Shown here piece after piece: positions 59,517 to 64,000 of a stretch of DNA of 64,000 nt. Location of the stretch: positions 1 to 64,000 of the forward strand of contig NZ_LLEI02000024.1 of NCBI RefSeq assembly GCF_001399455.2. The letters run 5' to 3'. Position 1 is the stretch's first letter. Every line of letters starts with the position of its first letter. The translations under genes and the position numbers were made by a program. The notes under the pieces were generated by a model, which worked only from the letters and a program-made list of their open reading frames with translations, was not told the DNA's origin and made no database searches. The stretch comes from Vibrio bivalvicida. Its GTDB lineage: Bacteria > Pseudomonadota > Gammaproteobacteria > Enterobacterales > Vibrionaceae.

Positions 59517-61439
59517 ATGATTACCTTCTCTGGCATCCAGCTTCTTCGAGGTGGCAAGCCACTTCTCGACCAAGCTTCTGCGACCATTCACCCAGGCGAT
59601 AAAGTTGGTCTAGTTGGCAAAAACGGTTGTGGTAAATCGACCCTTTTCGCCTTAATTAAAGACGAACTCTCTATTGATGCAGGAAATTTTAGTAAGCCTA
59701 CCCATTGGGAGATGGCGTGGGTGGCGCAAGAAACCCCTGCTTTAGAACGCAGCGCTATAGAGTACGTTATTGATGGTGATCGCGAGTATCGCCGTCTTGA
59801 AGCGGATCTAGTGACAGCAGAAGAGAAAGACAACGGGACGTTAGTTGCAGAAATCCACGGCAAGATAGAAACCATCGGCGGCTACAGTATCCGCGCGCGT
59901 GCTGCTGAGCTGCTTGACGGTTTAGGCTTTAGCCAACAACAGATGAGCTGGAACCTGACTCAGTTTTCGGGTGGTTGGCGTATGCGTCTAAACCTTGCAC
60001 AAGCACTGCTTTGTCGCTCTGATCTTTTGCTCCTCGATGAGCCGACCAACCACTTAGATCTTGATGCCGTAATGTGGCTAGAACGTTGGCTACAAAACTA
60101 CCCGGGCACACTAATGCTTATTTCACACGACCGCGATTTCTTAGATCCTATCGTGGCTCGTGTCATTCATGTCGAGAACCAACAGCTCAATGAATACACT
60201 GGTAACTACTCTTCATTTGAAGAACAGCGTGCACAAAAGCTGATTCTACAACAAGCTCAGTTTGAGAAGCAGCAAAAGCAAATGTCGCATATGCAAAGTT
60301 ATATTGACCGCTTCCGCTATAAAGCTTCCAAAGCTCGCCAAGCACAAAGCCGAATTAAGGCGCTGGAACGAATGGAGAAAGTGCTTCCTGCTCAGCTTGA
60401 TAACCCATTTAGCTTTCAGTTTAGACAGCCAGATGCGCTACCAAACCCCATTATCATGATGGATGAAGTCTCGGCAGGCTATGGTGATAACCTGATTCTA
60501 GACAAAATTCGCCTTAACCTAGTCCCTGGTAGCCGCATCGGTCTGCTGGGTCGCAATGGTGCGGGTAAGTCGACCCTAATCAAGCTGCTGTCTGGCGAGC
60601 TTAACCCTCAAGGTGGTGATCTGACGTATTCACAAGGGGTTAAGATTGGCTATTTTGCTCAGCACCAGTTGGAAACTCTGCACCCAGAAGAAACGCCGCT
60701 TCAACACATGATGCAAATAGCCCCAGATAAGAACGAGCTTGAACTGCGTAACTATCTGGGTAGCTTTGGCTTCCAAGGTGAGAAAGCGCTTGAGAAAGTA
60801 GCACCCTTTTCTGGTGGCGAAAAAGCTCGCTTAGTACTGGCGTTGGTTGTATGGCAAAAACCTAATTTGTTACTGCTCGATGAACCGACCAACCACCTTG
60901 ATCTGGATATGCGTCAAGCACTGACAATGGCACTGCAAACCTTCGAAGGGGCAATGGTGATTGTATCGCATGACCGTTACCTGTTACGCGCAACAACCGA
61001 CGACTTGTACCTAGTTCACGACCGCCAAGTCGCACCGTTTGATGGTGACCTTAATGATTATTACAAGTGGCTGACAGAACAACAAAAAGCAGAGCGCCGA
61101 GAAGCACAAGCTCAACAACCAGAAAAAAGCTCAGAGAATAGTGCCGCGGCAAAGAAAGATCAAAAACGTCGTGAGGCAGAGTTCCGCAAGCAAACAGCAC
61201 CAATTCGCAAAAACCTGACAAAACTTGAAACAAAAATGGATAAGTTGGGCACTAAACTGGCGGAAGCAGAAACGCAATTATCAGACAACTCACTTTATGA
61301 TGCCGAAAATAAAGCTAAACTTAACGAAGTGTTAGCGATTCAGGCCGATAGCAAAAGTGAGCTAGAAGACGTCGAAATGGAATGGATGGCTCTGCAAGAA
61401 GAGCTAGAGAATATGGAGCAGGAGTTCAATAGCCAATGA
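59517..61439 (+). CDS. yheS: ABC-F ATPase YheS
   Basis: 640-aa soluble protein with two ABC domains (P loops GKNGCGKST near 34-42 and GRNGAGKST near 346-354; signatures FSGGWRMRL and FSGGEKARL) joined by the P-site linker and followed by a C-terminal coiled coil. ABC-F proteins bind the ribosomal E site to rescue stalled translation. Divergent from kefG. Confidence 0.94.
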   Translation: MITFSGIQLLRGGKPLLDQASATIHPGDKVGLVGKNGCGKSTLFALIKDELSIDAGNFSKPTHWEMAWVAQETPALERSAIEYVIDGDREYRRLEADLVTAEEKDNGTLVAEIHGKIETIGGYSIRARAAELLDGLGFSQQQMSWNLTQFSGGWRMRLNLAQALLCRSDLLLLDEPTNHLDLDAVMWLERWLQNYPGTLMLISHDRDFLDPIVARVIHVENQQLNEYTGNYSSFEEQRAQKLILQQAQFEKQQKQMSHMQSYIDRFRYKASKARQAQSRIKALERMEKVLPAQLDNPFSFQFRQPDALPNPIIMMDEVSAGYGDNLILDKIRLNLVPGSRIGLLGRNGAGKSTLIKLLSGELNPQGGDLTYSQGVKIGYFAQHQLETLHPEETPLQHMMQIAPDKNELELRNYLGSFGFQGEKALEKVAPFSGGEKARLVLALVVWQKPNLLLLDEPTNHLDLDMRQALTMALQTFEGAMVIVSHDRYLLRATTDDLYLVHDRQVAPFDGDLNDYYKWLTEQQKAERREAQAQQPEKSSENSAAAKKDQKRREAEFRKQTAPIRKNLTKLETKMDKLGTKLAEAETQLSDNSLYDAENKAKLNEVLAIQADSKSELEDVEMEWMALQEELENMEQEFNSQ

Positions 61440-61915
61440 GTTCAAAGCACGTCGTTATTTCTTTAACACTGGAACGTTTGTGGCAATTTAGCTTGCAGTA
61501 CTACAGTGTGCGAGAAGTAAAAGAGGCGTGCCTTCACCTGCAAAACCATTTCAAAGGTAACGTCAATCTTCTGCTGCTGCTCAAATGGCTTGATGAGCAG
61601 CAGGTCTGCTTTCAAGAACAAGACTGGCACAAGGTCGAAGAGTGCCTTGGCCGCTCAGAAGCCTTACTGCACAGTTACCGCGAGCTAAGACGTAAACTAA
61701 AGCTCCACCTTCCAGATACCTTGTATCGTGAATCGCTACAATTTGAGCTGCAATTAGAAAAACAGCAGCAATCTGATCTTGTCGATTGCATCAATGGAAT
61801 AGAATTAGAACTCAATCATGCCGAACCTCTTACCTTGCGTTACTGCCGCCAATTGGGCGGTGAGCAACTGTATGAGGCTTTTGCTGAACCTATCGATAAT
61901 ATCGCCAATCTCTAG
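61436..61915 (+). CDS. TIGR02444 family protein
   Basis: 159 aa, helical, soluble; LWQFSLQYYSVREVKEACL near 15-33 and LLLLKWLDEQQV are the family's recognisable parts. Role unknown. The ATG overlaps the yheS stop (ATGA), so translation is coupled. Confidence 0.82.
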   Translation: MSSKHVVISLTLERLWQFSLQYYSVREVKEACLHLQNHFKGNVNLLLLLKWLDEQQVCFQEQDWHKVEECLGRSEALLHSYRELRRKLKLHLPDTLYRESLQFELQLEKQQQSDLVDCINGIELELNHAEPLTLRYCRQLGGEQLYEAFAEPIDNIANL

Positions 61916-61924
61916 AGAGCCTTT

Positions 61925-62902
61925 ATGACTCATTTTGTTGCCGCTAAAGGGTTAGCCAATCCGCATCTACAAACTCTTGCCCCGCGCTTTATTCGTAAAA
62001 AAGCGTTGTTTGAACCGATTTGGCAAACCTTAGATACGCCAGATGGGGATTTTCTCGATATCGCTTGGAGTGAAGATATCAATGACAATTCAGTAAAAGA
62101 CAAACCCATCTTTGTCTTATTCCACGGTTTAGAAGGATGCTTTTACAGCCCTTACGCTAATGGATTGATGGATGCGTTTGCCAAACAGGGTTGGCTGTCT
62201 GTGATGATGCACTTTCGTGGCTGTAGCGGTAAACCGAACAAGCTCGCCCGCGCCTATCACTCTGGTGAAGTTGAAGATGCACGTTTGTTCCTTAAGCAGC
62301 TTAATTCCCTGTTCCCACAACAAACCAAAGTGGCAGTCGGGATCTCTCTGGGTGGTAATATGCTGGCGAACTACCTAGCTAAATACAATCAAGAGCCTTT
62401 GATTGATGCTGCGACCATAGTCTCTGCCCCACTGGATCTTTCTGCTTGCTCTGAGCGTATCGAACAGGGTTTCTCCAAGCTGTATAAAAACTACCTGCTG
62501 TCGTCACTGAAAAAAAGTGCGCTGCAAAAACACCACCTATTAAAAGGTGAGCTTGGTTTGAGTTATCAGCACATCAAACGGGTTACTAAGCTGTACGAGT
62601 TTGATGATCTGATTACCGCCCCACTTCACGGTTTCAAAGATGCCGAAGATTATTACCAGCGCTGCTCGGGAATCCATCGCCTTAAGGAAATCACCCTACC
62701 AACCCAGATCATCCACGCGAAAGATGATCCGTTTATGACTGACGCTGTCATCCCTAAATACGTCTTACCCGATAACATTGACTATCGACTATTCGAGCAA
62801 GGTGGGCATGTCGGATTTGTCACTGGCAGTGCACTAAAACCAAGGTTTTGGCTCGAAGAAGCTCTGCCATCTTACTATGAAAGCTTGGCTGTTTCGGCCT
62901 AA
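61925..62902 (+). CDS. yheT: YheT-family alpha/beta hydrolase
   Basis: 325 aa with nucleophile elbow GISLGGNML (Ser near 141), oxyanion region LFHGLEGCFYSPYANG near 64-79, and catalytic Asp/His in HAKDDPFMTD and GGHVGFV. Likely a carboxylesterase-type hydrolase of unknown substrate. In the yheS-yheT-yheU-prkB order of E. coli. Confidence 0.9.
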   Translation: MTHFVAAKGLANPHLQTLAPRFIRKKALFEPIWQTLDTPDGDFLDIAWSEDINDNSVKDKPIFVLFHGLEGCFYSPYANGLMDAFAKQGWLSVMMHFRGCSGKPNKLARAYHSGEVEDARLFLKQLNSLFPQQTKVAVGISLGGNMLANYLAKYNQEPLIDAATIVSAPLDLSACSERIEQGFSKLYKNYLLSSLKKSALQKHHLLKGELGLSYQHIKRVTKLYEFDDLITAPLHGFKDAEDYYQRCSGIHRLKEITLPTQIIHAKDDPFMTDAVIPKYVLPDNIDYRLFEQGGHVGFVTGSALKPRFWLEEALPSYYESLAVSA

Positions 62903-62942
62903 CCCATCACCTGCGTCTTAATCATAAAATAAAGAGGTATTT

Positions 62943-63155
62943 ATGATCATTCCATGGCAACAAATCGAGCCAGAGACACTGGAAAATCTCATTCGAGAGT
63001 TTGTCCTACGCGAAGGGACAGACTACGGAGATGTTGAGGTGTCACTGCAAGACAAAATTGACCAGATACGTACACAGTTAGAGTCTGGTGAAGCGGTTGT
63101 GGTATTTTCAGAGCTGCATGAAACCGTCGATATTCAACTTAAGCGAAAACTTTAA
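62943..63155 (+). CDS. yheU: YheU family protein
   Basis: 70 aa: [20 protein letters not shown] and [20 protein letters not shown] are typical. Function unknown. AGAGG precedes the ATG. Confidence 0.9.
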   Translation: MIIPWQQIEPETLENLIREFVLREGTDYGDVEVSLQDKIDQIRTQLESGEAVVVFSELHETVDIQLKRKL

Positions 63156-63235
63156 CGCATCGCATACAGTGATTAGCCACTAAAGCGTGCTATAGTGGTT
63201 TTCGTTTAAAGGATTAGATTACGACAAGGTTTGTC

Positions 63236-64000
63236 ATGTCAGCAAAACACCCAATTATTGCGGTGACTGGTTCATCAGGCGCCGGTACCACAACCACTTC
63301 AGAAGCATTCCGCAAGATGTTCAACATGATGAACGTCAAACCCGCATGGGTTGAAGGAGACAGCTTCCACCGCTTCACGCGCCCTGAGATGGATGTCGAA
63401 ATCCGTAAGGCACGAGAGCAAGGTCGCCATATCAGTTACTTTGGCCCCCAAGCGAACGACTTCCATGGCCTTGAGGAATTCTTCCGCAAATACGGCCAAG
63501 AAGGTATTGGGCAAATTCGTCGTTACCTACACACGTTTGATGAAGCTGTTCCATACAACCAAATGCCGGGTACCTTTACGCCTTGGCAAGATCTACCAGA
63601 AAACTCCGACGTGCTGTTTTATGAAGGCCTGCATGGTGGTGTCGTCGATGGCGAGGTCAACGTATCTCAGCATGTTGATTTTCTGATTGGCATGGTGCCT
63701 ATCGTTAACCTTGAATGGATTCAGAAATTCGTCCGTGATACGCGCGATCGAGGTCATTCGCGTGAAGCTGTGATGGACTCTATCGTTCGCTCAATGGATG
63801 ACTACCTGAACTACATCACACCGCAGTTTTCTCGCACTCACATTAACTTTCAACGCGTACCGACCGTAGATACATCTAACCCACTCAACGCCAAAGGTAT
63901 TCCGAGTTTAGATGAAAGTTTTGTTGTAATCCGATTACGAGGAATTAAAAACGTCGATTACCCATATCTACTGGCAATGATTGATGGTTCATTTATGTCA
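63236..64000 (+). CDS. prkB: Phosphoribulokinase-like kinase (3' end beyond the window)
   Basis: The first 255 codons are present with no stop. P-loop VTGSSGAGTTTT near 11-22, EGDSFHRFTRP near 41-51, and EGLHGGVVDGEVNVSQHVDF near 139-158. It belongs to the PRK family that in E. coli follows yheU; E. coli is about 289 aa, so some 34 codons are missing. The true substrate is unknown in bacteria without the Calvin cycle. AAGG is 7 bp before the ATG. Confidence 0.93.
   Translation, partial: MSAKHPIIAVTGSSGAGTTTTSEAFRKMFNMMNVKPAWVEGDSFHRFTRPEMDVEIRKAREQGRHISYFGPQANDFHGLEEFFRKYGQEGIGQIRRYLHTFDEAVPYNQMPGTFTPWQDLPENSDVLFYEGLHGGVVDGEVNVSQHVDFLIGMVPIVNLEWIQKFVRDTRDRGHSREAVMDSIVRSMDDYLNYITPQFSRTHINFQRVPTVDTSNPLNAKGIPSLDESFVVIRLRGIKNVDYPYLLAMIDGSFMS

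Overview
The window looks like part of the main chromosome of a Vibrio (Vibrionaceae, Gammaproteobacteria). The evidence is a Vibrio-type rRNA leader at the left edge, motX (sodium-driven polar flagellum) behind a sigma-28 promoter, an E. coli-like order of the S10-spc-alpha ribosomal superoperon, and the slyD/yheV/kefB/kefG // yheS-yheT-yheU-prkB neighbourhood. Core genes are intact and tightly packed. One stretch of about 7.6 kb (7.4-15.1 kb) is foreign.

Layout. 1-300: promoters P1 and P2 and the leader of an rRNA operon that runs leftward out of the window. 0.4-4.8 kb: cysJIH (sulfite reductase and PAPS reductase). 4.9-7.5 kb: a small unknown gene, an outer-membrane barrel, pspG behind a sigma-54-like promoter, and dusA. 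7.4-15.1 kb: an island integrated in the 5' end of dusA. It is bounded by a 31-bp direct repeat, has a third partial copy of the repeat inside, carries a broken integrase and broken phage lysis genes, and has an intact sce7726/sce7725 gene pair plus several unknown membrane or lipoprotein genes. 15.4-20.1 kb: an HD-GYP response regulator and a large hybrid histidine kinase. 20.2-21.2 kb: zur and cheX. 21.2-26.9 kb: cobA-cysD-cysN-SLC13 permease-cysC. 27.2-33.2 kb: cpdB, a Crp/Fnr-like regulator, elaA, a DMT transporter, an OapA/YtfB-like gene, fklB and a small lipoprotein. 33.2-33.5 kb: a heptamer tandem repeat and a dispersed repeat. 33.5-47.5 kb: the complete ribosomal protein superoperon with secY and rpoA. 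47.7-50.9 kb: rlmB and rnr. 51.2-56.7 kb: an exported amidohydrolase, motX, purA, an isoaspartyl peptidase and slyD. 56.7-64 kb: yheV, kefB, kefG, then divergently yheS, a TIGR02444 gene, yheT, yheU and prkB (cut by the window end).

How it fits together. The two cys operons make one assimilatory pathway: the SLC13 permease probably brings sulfate in, CysDN and CysC make PAPS, CysH gives sulfite, CysJI gives sulfide, and CobA starts the siroheme needed by CysI. The superoperon keeps its classical control points: S10 promoter and long leader, terminator plus spc promoter between rpsQ and rplN, and an S4-type pseudoknot leader before rpsM.

Most interesting part. In the dusA island the integrase and the lysis genes have decayed by frameshifts, while the sce7726 (PD-(D/E)XK-like) / sce7725 pair is intact, which suggests selection on it as cargo, possibly anti-phage defence. 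The original dusA start and a promoter-like sequence were displaced to the right end, where they point into the island's own leftward genes.
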